Source: Sabellastarte sp. h YS-2021 (taxonomy: Eukaryota > Annelida > Polychaeta > Sabellida > Sabellidae). Taken from it: a DNA stretch of 64,000 bases. The stretch is taken from NCBI GenBank assembly GCA_964017235.1, contig OZ024939.1, positions 43,254,241-43,318,240 of the forward strand, in the 5' to 3' direction. A program made the translations under genes and the position numbers. The notes under the pieces are model-generated. The model worked only from the letters and a program-made list of their open reading frames with translations, did no database searches and had not been told where the DNA came from. Shown here in pieces: positions 15,301 through 30,300 of this stretch (the first letter of the stretch is position 1; every line of letters begins with the position of its first letter).

Positions 15301-18300
15301 AACCAAACCTCCATTACTTCTATCTCACTGGCCTCATCAGTTAAAGCAACCATTCAGTGAGGAGTTCCATCAGAATCTTATGTATCTAATTCTGCATGTT
15401 TTGGCACCTAGACACCTCAGAATCACTTGAATCATTCTCTGAGCAGGTGACAGATAGAATTAAGGCACCTCAAAGACCCTCATCTAGAAAAATCTGAGTT
15501 AAGGTGGTCCATTTTTTGGACTCTGGTGCCAACAGAATCAGGTGGTCAGCCCAGAGCCTACTATCTCAGCAGAATTTTGAATCACTTATTTGCTATTAGA
15601 ATCTGAAGCCTGCCACTACTGCTGGCTATAGGGCTGCCATAGCTGATCATTTTGGCCAGGAGGTTAGCAAATGTTTTGAATCTGAACAGACTTATTGCGA
15701 GCTTTTATTGGATAAGCCTGGGATCTGTCTTTAGTCCTCATGGCTTTGACTAAGGCCCCTTTTGAGCCTCTAAAGGATGAATCATGCCACAATTGCTGGC
15801 TATAGAACTGCAATAGCTAATCTTTGGGATATGTTGGCCAGGAAGGGAGCAAGAGTTTACACTTGAATAGACTTCTTGTAAGCTTTCACAGGGACAAACC
15901 CATTGCAAATAGGGGTATTCCCTCTTGAGACCTATCTTTGGTTCTTTTGTCTTTGACTTTTGACCTTTGAAGGTTGCCAGTCGTAAGATTTTGGCTTTCA
16001 AGACTGTTTTCCTGATGACTTTGGCATCTTGCAAAAGGAGGGGGGAGGTGCATGCTTGGGCATATTCTTCCCTCAGACACAAAACCTCACTGGAAGGAGA
16101 TCACTATTTCTCCTTCTCCTGCCTTCTTAGCAAAGGATCAGTTAGCTTCTGACTGCCCAGTTTTGCTCTAACCAGTGGTCATTCTAGCTCTTAAACCTTT
16201 TTTGGGCTCAGACTTGACTGAGGATATGTCTTCATGCCCTGCCAGAGCACTTAGATACTATCTAGACGGAACTAGTGCTTTAAGGAAGGGAAAGAATCTC
16301 TTGTTTATATCCTTTAAGGAAGGCTTTGACAGAGATTTCATGAGAGGCTGTCTCTTCTTCTTGGATCAGAGAGTCTGTCTTATTGGCTATCAGTCATCCA
16401 ATTTTGATACACAGGACCTACAGGTTAAGGCCCATAATGTTAGGTCCATGTCTGCTTCTTTAGTATTCAAGGATGGGTGTCCCTAGAGCAGATTTTAGGC
16501 TCCTGCCATTGGAAGAGCCACAACACATTTTCTACCTTTTAAGCTGTGTCTTGGCAGTCCACAGACCAAGCAGATTACAGTTAGGCCCAGTGGTTTCTGC
16601 TCAGCATGTGATTGCTTTGAGTATGTTCTTGAGTATTTCATATGGCTTACATACTTTACTCTTCCTTCCATACCAGTTTCTTGTATGGACATATGTCTTC
16701 TTCTGTGGCAGATGGCCTCATGACTGTATTTTGTAAATCACAGAAGCCAGCTTGGGGTGCCTTCTTGCTGGATGGCAGCTCCCAGCTCGAGGGACCCAGG
16801 AAGCCATTCCCCACCACACAGTTATGGGTGATGGTTTAGATATAGGACAACTTTATGCTACATGGGACAAGTGTCAACTACAACAGTACATCATGAATAT
16901 TCATGAGGTTACCTATCATTACTTATCTTTACAGATATTTTACAGTAATGGAAAATTCTGTTGTAGCATACTTAAGCTTATCTTATCCTCTCTATCAAAT
17001 GCTTCCATGGTGAACCCCATAATCTATTAACAGGGAGGTTACAAAACAAACCCCTCCTCCTGTTATGGTTGGAATCAAGCATTTGTGAGGATAAGGTAAG
17101 GCTATTTTACGCAATAAAATGTAACAAATTTTATTGTAATTTAACTTTTTGTAAGTTAAATACTTACCTTATCCTCACAAGGACAGACCCACCCTTCCTC
17201 CCCTCAGAAGTTTGTTTTCATAGGGGACCAAAAATTAAATGAGGATCTCTCGACAAAGTCCAACCGACAATGTGTTGTGCGCATGCGCACCTATCACTAA
17301 CTACGGGGTTCACCTCTCTAACAAGAATAATTTTTAAATATTCTTGTTGGTCGCCGCGTTTTGCCTCCACAAAACCAAGTAAGCATTTGTGAGGATAAGG
17401 TAAGTATTTAACTTACAAAAAGTTAAATTACAATAAAATTTGTTACAATTTGTACTTATGAGGGATTTCTCATATTGGACTTCTGCTTAATGAAGGGTTT
17501 CAACTCCTGTCTATTGTTGTATCTATAAAGTATTGTAGCTTGTGCAGTCTAACTGCTGGATGTTGTCATACTGTAATTTCCCATGACTTCAGGTGGACAG
17601 ACTGATTGAAGGAAACCAGTACAGCTTCAGAGTTGCAGCAGAAAATTCTGTGGGTGTTGGGGAACCAGTGGAATTGGCACACGCTGTCATATGCAAGAGC
17701 CAATTTGGTAAGACTTATTTCATATATTGATCAACTTAAATATTGGGCTGCCTGGATCATAATTGAAACAATTTAAAGGTTGTTAATTATAAACAGTTCT
17801 TTTTAAATATTTGAGGTGGAGGGGGTTGGGGAGTGTTAAAAAATTATTTTTAAGGCACTGGTAATAGTACTTATTGTATTTCAGTTACAATTATTTAGTC
17901 TATCTGAGCTCTTGTACTGAGATCTCAGTGACCCAATGAATGGCGACTTAAGTTTTTATTGCGTAAAATAGCCTTACCTTATCCTCACAAGTGCTTGTTT
18001 GGTTTTGTGGAGCAAAAACGTATCGACCGACAAGAATTTTTTAAGGAATATTCTTGTCACAAGAGGTGACCCCTTTGTCTGCGCATGTCCGCGCATGCGC
18101 CGTACTCATTGTCGACAGGCAATTGTCGAGAGATCTTCATTATATTTTTGGTCGATATGGGAGCAACACGTATTTTCTTTTATTATCGTCCATTTTCAGA
18201 CGAAGATCTATGAAGTTTTGAAGCGTGCAAGCGTGCACCTACCTGTATTTATCCATTATTCGACTGGTACTACCACTAATTCTGCCTCCCTTGTCCTGAA

Positions 18301-21300
18301 AAGGGTCAGAATAAGATGTGCAAGAAGATGTTGCTGTAAAGTCTTCAGTGGAAGACGTGTATATCTTCGGCTGTACTCGCCCATTATTCGACTGGAACTA
18401 CCTCCTTGTCGAGGAAGGGATGCAGAAGATGTTGCTTTATTGTGAGTATTAGCTTATGCTCGAAAACAAAGAAGAAAGAATGCAGTTGTCTTGGCAGCGG
18501 AGGTCGTAGATTCTTTACTGTGGGTGGAGCGCCACTCTGGTACAGTAACAGGTCTCCCTCCAAAAGAACGACTACAGAAGCGTATCCACTGATCCTTGCA
18601 GTTATTATTTTGCTTCCCAGCAGGTACAGTGAACTTCCTGCTTCTCAAGACATGAAGATATGGACAGATTACCTTCCTTTGCTGTAAATTTGGATGAAGA
18701 TCCAACAGACATCTTTGGGGCAGTATGTGCACTGCTTGTCTGTTCAGCCCTGTTGAAGAATTGCAATAACTATTTACTAGATAATAAAACCTTCCTATGG
18801 CCATGTATCCATTGGAAAGAATACTGTGACTTTTGAGTTAATTTTTCTGCAAACTCAACGAAGATCGTCGTACCACTCTGCCTAGTTTACCAGGTCAGAG
18901 GGATACAGAAGAACGTGGCTACATTAATGCAAGTCACCATGGAGGCTCTTCTTGCAGAGTTACTGGCAGTGATGGGAGATTTTCATTGCCATCCCAGAGT
19001 TGTGCGAATCTTCAGACGGAGTTGTCGAATTACTCCCCAATCGAATTCGCCAATGCCTGTACTACCCACAATGCAAAGCGATGACGTCAGACAGGAAAAC
19101 ATGGCTACAGTAAATATACCGCTGAAATATTGCTGGAAATCCTTCAAAAGAAAGCAATTCATCCACTCTACAATTGCAGAACTCCAGGTTTCTATGGCAG
19201 TTTATTCTTGTATTCAAACTCGGCTAATGACGACCTCTGATAGATCTCAGTGTCCTGAATTGATTTCTAACTACGAATTCAACGATCACTGACCACGAGT
19301 GAAGTTCGTTTACTAAGTCAATAAATACCTGCTTGTCCCATCATTTAAACTGGAGACAGCAGAAATTATTAGAAATTCGGTTACAAAAGATGCGTTCTTC
19401 TATGTACCGACTCACCAAGATTTTCAACATCTACTTCAGGTTAATGTACACTGGCAAACCTATCACTTCAAAGCATTAGCGACCCCTCTACAGTATCATG
19501 CGAGTAGTAAAGAGGCAAATCTCATTCTTCAGTCTCACGGAATAGGAGTTCACCATATACCTGGACCACTGGTTGTTAAGTTTACGTAAAAGACACCAGT
19601 ATTGGGTTCAAATCAAAGAACTCATCCAATTATTCAACAACTGGGCTTCGTGATATCGATTTCCTAGGTTACCACTGCATTTTGGTACCAGGAAATTTCT
19701 TTCACCATATACCTAGACTACTGGTTGTTTAGTGTACGTAAAAGACACCAGTATTGGGTTCAAACCAAAGAACTCATCCAATTTTTCTTCAACTGGGCTT
19801 CGTGATATCGATTTCCTAGGTTACCACTGCATTTTGGTATCAGGAAATTTCTTTCACCATATACCTAGACTACTGGTTGTTTAGTGTACGTAAAAGACAC
19901 CAGTATTGGGTTCAAACCAAAGAACTCATCCAATTATTCATCAACTGGGCTTCGTGATATCGATTTCCTCGGTTACCACTGCATTTGGTACCAGGAAATT
20001 TCTTTCTACCTCGAATAAATTAAATACCTGAGAATCTATTCAAGACATGGCGATCTCATCACAATCAACCCCAAGGTTGCTTATATCCCAGGTAGGGATA
20101 CTGGCATCTTTGGAAAAGACTATACTAATGGGTCAGTTATGTATGTGTGCCTTTCAGTGGTATCTAGAAAGAAATGGCAATATCTCCAGTCACTAGTTGT
20201 GAGAATTCCTGTTTCAAATCCTTCTGAAAAAGCATATTCACTGGTGGAAAATGCCAAAAAAGGGGAAATAGGATGCCTTTTCTATACACGGGTGCACAAT
20301 TCCCTTATTTTCGTAGATGCATTAAACCAGGGTTGATGATCCCATCTATAAGCATCACAGTTAGTGGCTTTGGACAGTTAAAAATGTATATAATTATTAC
20401 ATTTCAATGTCATACGGCTGAAGGCAGTGTGTTCAGCCCTTAAAAGCCTTCAAGACAAATTCCACACAAAAGAATTCTTATAGCATCAGACAACACCACT
20501 GTGTTCGGTTATCTGAACAAACAGGGGGGGGGGAGCGTATACCTCCTAGTTTGGCACAGCTTGGCCTACTGCAATCCTTGAAATATACTCATAACGGACA
20601 GACTTATTCTTGGTTGCTAAAGGTCATACCCAACATCATCTCCAGAAGGGATAAAGGTTTGGTGCATCCTGGCCTACTGCCATCCTTGAAATATACTCAT
20701 AAGGGACAGAAATCTTCTGGGGTTGCTTAAATGTCATACTCAATGATCTCTACAGAAGGGACAAAAGTAATCTGTACAGAATGGTTCTTATTCCCTTTAT
20801 GGTTCTAGACAACGTGCAAGTTTGGCACAAGTCAACAATAGGTGTTTTATGCAGGTATGCTGCATCTTGGCCTACTGCAATCCTTGAAATATTCTCATAT
20901 GAGCCAGATATATTCAGGGTTGCCTAGATATCATGACAGCCTCTCCACAAAGAACGAAATAATACCGACAGGATAGTCACTTCATCTTTTAATATTCTAT
21001 TTGATTTACATAGTTTGTCAAATACCAATGGTAGAGATTTTTGCCACCAATATGAGTCACAAAACTTCCATTCTATGTTGACAGTCCCGGATGCAAATGC
21101 CCTGAACATAGATGCATTAAACATCTGGTTGGAGGTTCTGGACTGCTAGGCCTTTTGTCCTATACCACTTATTCCAAAAAGTCATTGAACAAGTGAACAC
21201 CAGGTGCAAAATGATTGTAGTGGTCCCTTGGTGGCCCATGATGCATTGGCTTTGGGGTCTGGTGAGTCATTCAACCAAACCTCCATTACAGCTACTTCAC

Positions 21301-24300
21301 TGGTCTCAGAAACAGCCATTCAGTCAGAAATACCATCAGACTCTGTTGCATTGGCACCTTCATGCTTGGCACCTTAACACCACTCAGAATCTCTTATATC
21401 ATTCTCTGGGCAAGGGATAGAGAGATTTAGGGCATCTCAAGGACCCTCATCTTGGAATGTATGAGTCATGATGGGCCATTTTGAGCTCTGGTACCCACAG
21501 AATAAGGTGGCCATCTCAGAGCCTACGGTCTCAAATATACCAGATTTTTTGATCCATTTACTTGCAAAAATCTGAAACCTGTCACTATTGTTGGCTTTGC
21601 AGCAGCCATAGCTGATCATTTACATTTTTTGTGCAGGAGTTGAGCCAAAGCCTGCATCTTTATAGGCCTATTGCAAGTGTTATAGAGAGAAGCCCACTGC
21701 TAACAGAGGTGCAGCATCAAGGGATTTGCCTTTGCTTCTGTTGGTTTTCACAAAAGGCTCCTTATTAACCTTTAAAAGGAGGTCAGTCTAAAGAAGTTTG
21801 ACTTGCAAGACTGTTGCAATGCCATTGGAAGTGTATTCTGGGATTTTGGCTCCTTCAGACACAAGCCTCATAGGAAGGAGTTTACAGTTCTCCCTCCTAC
21901 CTACCTTTTCAGCAAGGACCTATTAGCCTTAGTTGGTCTAGATTACCTCCAGTGGTCACTTCAGCTCTAGATCATTCCTGAACTCAAATTGCCTGGACAC
22001 TTGATTCGTTGTCCTCTTACAGCACTTAGATCCTTCTTGGACAGGACTACTGCTTGGAGAAAAGGGAAAGTCTCCTTCTCCTGCCTTTTAGCAAGAATCA
22101 GTTGGCTTCTGATGGCCCAGATGGCTCAAACCAGTGGTCATTCCAGCTCACAAACCTTTCTTGAGCTGATGTTGGACTGATGTGGTGACACTCTGCTCTC
22201 TTACAGTGCTTAGTTACTATCAGGACAGTACAAATACTTCAAGGAGGGGAAGAATCTTGCTCATATCTTTTAAGGAAGGCTTGATGGAGATATCTTGAGT
22301 TCTGCTATCTCTTCCTGGATCAATCTGGCTGCATGATTAGATTGCCAGTCCTTTAATCTTGAGTCTCAGAATCTATACTTTGAGACACATATTAGATCCA
22401 TGGCTGCCTTTTTTAGTTTCCAAGAGTGGGGTCTTACCTGAGCAGATATCAAACTCTTGTTATTGGAAGACCCACAATTCTTTACTACATTCTACTCGAA
22501 GATGTAGCTTGGCAATCCCATGACCAGTCCATGAACAAATTGGGCCTTGTGGATTCACCTCAGCATGTAGTCAATTTTTGTGTATTTATACATGTCATTG
22601 ATATGACTCACATTTTTATGTTCTCTCCAGTTATACAAGTCTTGTGTCACTGACATATGTCTTTCTTGGCTTACATATGGCCCCATATCTGCAGTTTATG
22701 CAGTTCAGTTTGCCTGCTTGGAGATATTCCCATTGTCAGATGATGACATCTTGCTTGGGGAGTCATGCAGACATCTCCAGCCAATACTGGGTGATGGTTA
22801 ATACTGCTATGTGATTTGTTGTAAAATTTTCTACAACAGCAACAGCAGCAACAATGACGACCACATCATGGATCTCTTGTTGAGGTTAGCAAATTACTTA
22901 TCTGTGTTGAAGAAGTAACATATAACCTAAGATGTGGCTTAGGGAAGCTTATCTTATCCTCTTATCAGTGCTTTATTTGGTGACCCCTTGTCTGACAATC
23001 ATCTAACAGTGTGGCCAAAACAAATACCCTCCACCTGTTATGGTTGTATTCAAGCACTTGTGAGGATAAGGTAAGGCTATTTTACGCAATAAAATGTAAC
23101 AAATTTTATTGTAATTTAACTTTTTACAAGTTAAATACTTACCTTATCCTCACAAGGATAAACCCACCCTACCTCCCCGCATAATTTGTTTTCTGGGGAC
23201 CAAAAATACAATGAAGATCTCTCGACAATTGCCTGTCGACAATGAGTACGGCGCATGCGCGGACATGCGCAGACAAAGGGGTCACCTCTTGTGACAAGAA
23301 TATTCCTTAAAAAATTCTTGTCGGTCGATACGTTTTTGCTCCACAAAACCAAACAAGCACTTGTGAGGATAAGGTAAGTATTTAACTTGTAAAAAGTTAA
23401 ATTACAATAAAATTTGTTACAATTTACTTCTATTGCTCTCGCCTCTCTAGTCATTGAGGTTTTGTTACAGTATTGTTTGAGACACATTGAGAGCTTGTTT
23501 TCATAATAATGTCACTTGTTGTACTTTTATCAGCTGTCCCGAGTCCACCTGGAGCCCCCGAAGTGTCTGAAATCCGCAAGAATTCCTGCCAGTTGTCATG
23601 GCAACCCCCAGAATCTGATGGTGGTGCCCCAGTGACGGGTTACATTGTGGAGCGTCGTTCTGGCGTGCACTGGATTGCAATTAAACACAAGGCTAAAACG
23701 GAGGAGTTGACAGTCAGTGAATTGGTGGAAGGAAATAGATACGAATTCAGAGTGCTGGCAGAAAACAAAGTGGGCGTGTCTCAACCAAGTCCGCCAAGTA
23801 AAACGATTACAGCCAAAGACCCCTGGAGTGAGTATTTCTATCAGTTGTCCTGAGTAATTGACCTGCAGTTACATAATTTATGAGAGCGAGTTTCTTTTGG
23901 GAAATATGATGTAGGTTTTAGAATATTAGTGGAAAAATAAATATGGGTGTCAGGTCTCCAGAATAAAGGAATTACAGTGCCAAAGACCCTCGATTGAGTA
24001 GTTAATTAATTTGTCAGTCTTGATCTATTCAGTGGGATTAAATAGTTTACCTACAGAATCAAATGTGTTTTAAAGTCTTGAAAGGGAAATAAACTGGGAT
24101 AAACAAGTTCCTTGTGAACGCTCTTTTGATTGAGTCTTTATATATGTTATTAACCTTGATATTGTTGTCGATTGCAGATCAAAATTACAAAAACAAGCAA
24201 AAAAATTTAAACTAAATAAATAACTGACCGTGAAATGCTTACCTTTCTTTTAAACCTGTTTTAGTTTGAATTCTGACATAGCGTCCCTTGTTTCTCAGTG

Positions 24301-27300
24301 TATGTGTTTTAAGCTGCATGCGTTCCCACACTTTTGTTTGCCAGTGTATTTTCTGTCAGTGGACTGGCCATGTGGGTTTCTTTGTTTCATGAGAGTCTAT
24401 GTGTTTCAATACTGTCATATTAGCTTCAGTGTCTTGAGTAAGTTTTTGTACAACTAATCTTTAGTGCAGAAACACAGGATATAACTCTGCTCAATGACAT
24501 AATTGCTAAAGATTTACTGACTTGTGGATATTATTTTTCACCTGTTAGAGGTTATTTAAAGTAGACGATACTCACCTGGATATAACTGTGCTTCTAGAAT
24601 CTCTCCAGTTTGCTATAAAGCACTAGAGTGAACACACCTAAGTGAGTATTATAACAGTCATACAAAACATCAAAATCTGAAGGATGAGTTGAGGAAGCCT
24701 GAACTATTTCTCACTGCATGTTAACCCCTTCACTGTATGTGTACTGGATCAGTCTAGCAGGGTTTCTTGTGTAAGGGTGTTAGCAAAACTAATAATCTAA
24801 TGAGGCTTTCTATTTGACTGTTTGACCTCCACCTGGGTTACCAACTGTATAAGTTGTAGAAACACTATGAAATGAAGTGACATATTGTAAAAGTTGGGGG
24901 TGGGCGGGTTGGAATAGAATGGGGTGGGAGGTGGTAGTCTTAATACCTTACAGTAAGATGTCATTGTATTATAAGTGCCCCAGTGTATCCATTTTAATTC
25001 AGCAATATTACCAGTTTTTATAGTATTTCATATTTAACCTTGGAGGTGTGTGGGTCGTATACCAAGAGGTGGATTAAGTAGATTAGATTACCCATAGTTC
25101 ATTGCAAAAATGGCGGCATATCCAATGCCATATTTTGAAGAGATCTCATCACAAAGGAAACCCAGGGCAACAAAACAGGAAATGCTCTTGGCCACTGTTT
25201 GCGATTCGAACGTGTGAAAAGTACAACAGACAAATGCAGGCAATCTAGCAATACGTAGATTGCATGGATTACATGTGTGGAGGATGCCGTCTCTCTATAT
25301 CTGTCCTAAGCTTGCTGAAGCATGTAAGATCCAACTAATATCAAAACATTATTTCATGTTGCATTGTTACTGTCAACCGTTTAAACAGGTAATATTTCTT
25401 CTTCTAACAAACAGCATTACAGTTTGTAAAAAAATAATCCTAGGGTTCCGAGTATTCACAAAACAGGTCATTGAGCATTTTAATACAAAGCATAAGCTGA
25501 TTGCCATCCTTCACTGAACTGTTTTGTGGATACAGCTGTAGATGTTGTGAGTTTTTTTCATGTGGCAGTGATGAGAGATTTAAGCTGATTCCATTCAATA
25601 TTCAGTGCACCTGCTGAATACGTGAGAGATCTAAAGAAACGCTGAGTCACATTGTGTGGCATGTTTCCATGGCAACCTTCTGACCAGTGAGGATGTATTC
25701 CCACTAATGACTGTTTTGACTGGGCATGATATGTTTTGTACTTTTCATTGGTTATCTATGTGTTTGTATCAGACACCAAAATACTTATAGAGTTCAACCT
25801 GTATGAGAAGAGCTTCCTTGATGAGAATTTCCTTTAAGTCAGATGTCCATCCATTGAAATTTACTTCATGTTGATACCATGCTAAAACAGAACCAATATT
25901 TGTTTCCATTGATACCTCATCCAAGTTCTTTTGTTTTATTCCATTTTGTGACATTGTGTGTGATTGACACAGTTTGGACCTTAAACTAGGAATATACCCT
26001 CACTTTAACAGTAAGACACCATGTTTGGTAAGTATATTGCACATCCATCAATTCCATTTAACATGTTTTACAAGTTCTCCTAAATAGTTCCATATAAGTC
26101 TTGGACTCTCTGTAACTGCTTATGTCTTTTCAGATTCCCTAATATCAATATTCTATTATAATTTATGCAGATACTTCTTATTTTCTCATATTTTTCCACT
26201 CCACCTAAGGTCAGCAGTCTAGTGGAGACTTGATCTCATGTGAGGCTCCAAGTAACACCGAGTGAATCTGTAAGAATGTTTTTGCATTGTTTCAGACAAG
26301 CCTGGTGCACCTGGGACCCCACGCATTCAGCAGTCCAGTAAAGATTCAATCTCTGTACAGTGGAAAGAACCCACTGATGACGGAGGATGTCCACTGGACG
26401 GTTACCTACTGGAATACCGAGTAGAGGGATCCAAAGCATGGAGACAGGTCACCATGGAAACCATCCTAGCAACCAGTTACCAAGTGACAGGCTTGATGGA
26501 AGGTATGAACTACGAGTTCCGAGTGGCTGCGACAAATCGTGCTGGACAGGGACCGTATTCCGACACCAGCAAGAGTGCAAAGGCTTTGGAACAAATAGGT
26601 CCGTATCAGAGAAACTGCAGGATGTTAAGTTAATAAAATTTTCCGTCGCTCTTTTGAAGTCTGTATTGTTAATGTAGAAATTATAGTCTTTATAGTAGAA
26701 TTTATTTAAAAACTATCACAGTATCTGTTAAATTTATCTCTATTTTTTCCCCATGAATAAGTAACCGTCTTACAGCTTTACCTTTAGTTATTAGGATCTT
26801 TTCATCAAGTCGATGTTTTACAAATATTTTAGTTGTTATTATTTTTTATGTTATTAATTTTTAGTGGGTGAACCCCCAGAGGTAATCAGTCCATTGACAG
26901 ATGAAACGTTTAAGGCTCCACATCCAGCCACCTTGCAATGTACAATTAATCCTGGCAAACCCAGTGCCAAGACAAAGTGGTTCAAAGACGGAAAAGAGTT
27001 GTACAGTGGCTCTAAGTACGAGATGAGTTACAGCAGACAGGATGCTCAGCTCGTGGTTTACGATACTGACACAGGGGATGCTGGGAAATATAAATGTGAG
27101 GCAACCAATGAGATGGGACGCTGTCACACAAGTGCAGTAGTTACAGTACATGGTAAGAGATTGGTTAACTGATTCACTCATCGACTGATTGACAGTTATT
27201 GAATGACTTGACTGACTAATATTAGTAGATTGACTAATTGGTAAGATAAATGACATTCATTTAATGTTTTTATAGGTTGTTGTTAGTAAATTGATTGGTA

Positions 27301-30300
27301 TATTGGTATAAAGTGATTGTCAGATTGATAAATTGAGTAATATAAATTCAAGGACTTGATAACTAATTGATAGCTAAACAGACTTATTGATTAAGTGAAT
27401 AATTTACTGCTATTTAATACTTGCATCAGAGTGGTTCTAATTTTTTTGCAAAATGCTTATTTCACTCAGATTATTGTGGTGGTGGGCTCAAATCTGACTA
27501 CTGGAGAATTGAGGTCCTCTTCAAATATTACCACCGTTGCCGTGATAATGTAACTAACTGGCTGTTATGTTCAGACTCTTTGATGTAAGACTTTTCTTGC
27601 TATACTATTTCAGCCAAACCTAAGCTGGAGGCTGATGCCGTCTATCTAACCACACAGAGAATCAAAGGTGGGTCTGGATTCAAACTGGAGGCTTCATTGA
27701 GTGGCATCCCCATTCCGGATATAGCCTGGTTCCATAATGACAAGCCCATCACCGTGGGTGGAGCCATTGTGATTGACAGCTCTCCCAGCCAATCAGCTCT
27801 CAGTGTGAGCAAGAGTGACAGCTCAATGGGTGGAGTCTACACAATTAAGGCGGAGAATAGCATGGGAAGTGATAGCCTGGATTTCAAAGTGGAAGTCAAA
27901 GGTACTAACCTGTCAGTGCTAGTGGCATTAAGCGGAAAGTGTAGCACAATATAAGTGGAAGTAGTGCTGGTGTTCAGTTATCAACACAAATTACTGGCTT
28001 AAATATTTCATTTTAACTGTAGATTACAGTAATTTATTGCCTGTGTGTTAAGCAGTCGAGTAAAATTAGTTGTGAGAATAGGAAAAATGAATTGAGTGAA
28101 TTTGATCTTCACAAGGACACATTGTCAAAAATGCAATTTTTATCTGCTTCTTGCTCACAGTCTGTCCCCATATTGCCTTTGTCTCTTTCTTTTGATATTT
28201 TATCCATCATCTGTGCACAATTTTCAGCTTCAGGGAAAAATATTCAAACTGAAGAATTTGTAAGCTTAACCTTTATGGTAATGTGTGTAGGGAAACCTTC
28301 TGCCCCCAGAAACCTCCATCTTGTGGAACAGGCTAAAACTCACATCACAGTTGCTTGGGAAACCCCTGAGAGTGATGGAGGGGCTGCAATAAGTGGATAT
28401 GTGGTCGAGAAGCGAGACTCTGGGAGATCCACCTGGACGTGTAAGTACAGGCTTGTTAAGTAAAACCTCTTTTAAGTTAAATTCCTGTATACGTAGAAGT
28501 AAATATCAAGTCTCAATAGGCCCTGTTCTGTTGGGATGAAACATGTTTACTTGAATAGCTTGCAAGGAAATGGCATTCAATACTGATAATGCTAATACTT
28601 GGAAATTGTCTTATTTTGTATTTAATTTCCTTCATTTACTTGAGATTTCCTGGCATTCAACTCGCGTCTAGTAGACGATGTTCAATCTGCATGAATCTCT
28701 GATGATCTCCGCATCACTGCTTGTAGTGTGTGCATTTCTTTGTTCCATATAGTACTTCTCTGCTCCATTGAGGTTTCATTTATGAGTCTTCAACTGTATG
28801 GAAGTTTTAAGAGATAGGCTTAGTTTATGGATGTAGAGTGTATTTTTGGTAGAAAATTATCTGATTTTGATTGCTGTTCTAATGTCAGATATTCAGTCAT
28901 GGTATTTTGTGGCAGAATGCTTCAGAATTCTGTATATTTTATTTAATGCATACTACAACAATATTGTAATGTGCTGCAATTTGTAAGTAACTTTTAAGTT
29001 TACAATGAAAGGTAAAAGCCAATATATTGAGGTGTTTTTTTTCTCAGCCACTGGAAGTATTGGTAGCGAGACCTTGAAGTACAAGGCCAGTCGATTGTTT
29101 GAAGGAACTGAGTATTTCTTCAGAGTAGCTGCTGAAAATTCTGTCGGTATCGGAGAATTTGCAACAATAGAAGATGGAATCGTTGCCAAACTGCCATTTG
29201 GTGAGTAAAAATGTTTCAATAATGTCTGAAAAACGTAAGATATTGTAAGTTTGTGTGCAAGTTTATTATATTATTTGCCAATTAAATTTCATCAGAATGT
29301 AGTCACTGAAAACTTCTTTATTGGCACACGCCTTAATTTATCATACGATCATTTAGTTTAATTTGGATGCACTAAAAATGCTTAGAATATTGAAACTCTG
29401 ATGAATAATTATTAGCACACTAGATCATTATGAAAGGTACAAATACCTTATCATTCTACTTTTGTATTCTGGTATATGCCTTCATTTTCCTGGAATTCTC
29501 TATCTGTTTACAGGATACTAAGACTTCAGTTTAAGTTCAAAAAGTTCGGATTTTAAAACTAAAATTATTCTCAAGTAATTGTAAAATATTTTTTATAAAA
29601 ATTACTTTCCCACATTTTGATTAATTTGCTTGTCATATGTTTGGGTAACTGAAAATCACACATTACATTACAGGACCACCCGGACCATGTAAGAAGCTTC
29701 ATGTGGAGGATTTGAAGAGAAAGAGCCTCACTTTGGTTTGGGAGTCACCTGACTTTGATGGCAGCTCTCCTGTCACTGGTTACTATGTGGAGAAGAGACA
29801 AGGATACAGCAACAGGTTAGAAGAAGCACTTTGAACTTACTGAGCCAAAAGAAAAGTATATATAATATGTGTACACAGATAAAAACATTGAACCACACTG
29901 GTATTCACAGAGTAAACTAAAGCTCCATTTTCTCCATGACTACTTTTCAACAGATTCAGAACCTAGGCAAAGAAATGATCAAACTTACGCATTTAAGTAC
30001 ACGTTTTGTAACAACCAGTAATATTATGGTTGTGGGGGATCTCAATGTAAATCTGACATCTGACTTTGATAAAAGGTGTTCAAGCTTTTTTGCACGAGGT
30101 GTTGGTCAGAAACTTAGCTTAAGTTACTTCACTGCAAGATTGAATAGTATCTAGGAATAAGTATGTGTTGTTTGGGTACACTAAAGTCTTGTGATGAGTG
30201 GTTGACAATAGCTGGCTGAGTGTATGTTGTTTTGTTTTTAGGTTTGTCCGTCAGAACAAAGCTCCTCTGAGCTCTCCAATGTACCACTGCAGAGATCTAG

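Larger units (their letters stand above)
12014..17450 (+). mobile_element. DIRS-type retrotransposon, copy A (intron 16)
   Basis: About 5.4 kb. DIRS elements copy themselves through RNA with a reverse transcriptase but insert a circular DNA with a tyrosine recombinase, so they have inverted ends and make no target duplication. Seen here: inverted terminal repeats, an internal complementary region before the right repeat, and RT, RNase H, a conserved C-terminal domain and recombinase remains in DIRS order. All reading frames are broken by stops and frameshifts. It is the most diverged of the four copies: the repeats have a different core sequence, but the terminal bases are almost the same. 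Outer limits are uncertain by about 5 bp. Confidence 0.9.
17953..23424 (+). mobile_element. DIRS-type retrotransposon, copy B (intron 17)
   Basis: About 5.5 kb, same family as copies C and D and more distant from A. Complete from end to end, with both terminal repeats and the ICR, but with all coding parts in fragments and with several internal tandem duplications that copy C shares. Lies in the intron right after that of copy A, so only the 115-nt exon 17 and about 390 bp of ordinary intron sequence separate the two elements. Confidence 0.9.

Noticed and set aside
12014..17450. Possibility that the RT-bearing elements are LTR retrotransposons or endogenous retroviruses
   Set aside because: There are no direct LTRs, protease, DDE integrase or envelope. 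Inverted ends, an ICR and tyrosine recombinase boxes fit DIRS.
17999..18445. 148-codon ORF at the left end of DIRS copy B, with relatives in copies C and D and a mirrored one on the minus strand at 23131-23487
   Set aside because: It reads across the inverted terminal repeat, which explains the mirror image, and it has no recognisable domain. Similarity among copies is due to element identity.
18454..18804. 116-codon minus-strand ORF, also found at 51309-51659 and 62533-62880
   Set aside because: The antisense frame lies in the decayed Gag-position region of the DIRS elements; it differs by indels among copies and has no domain.
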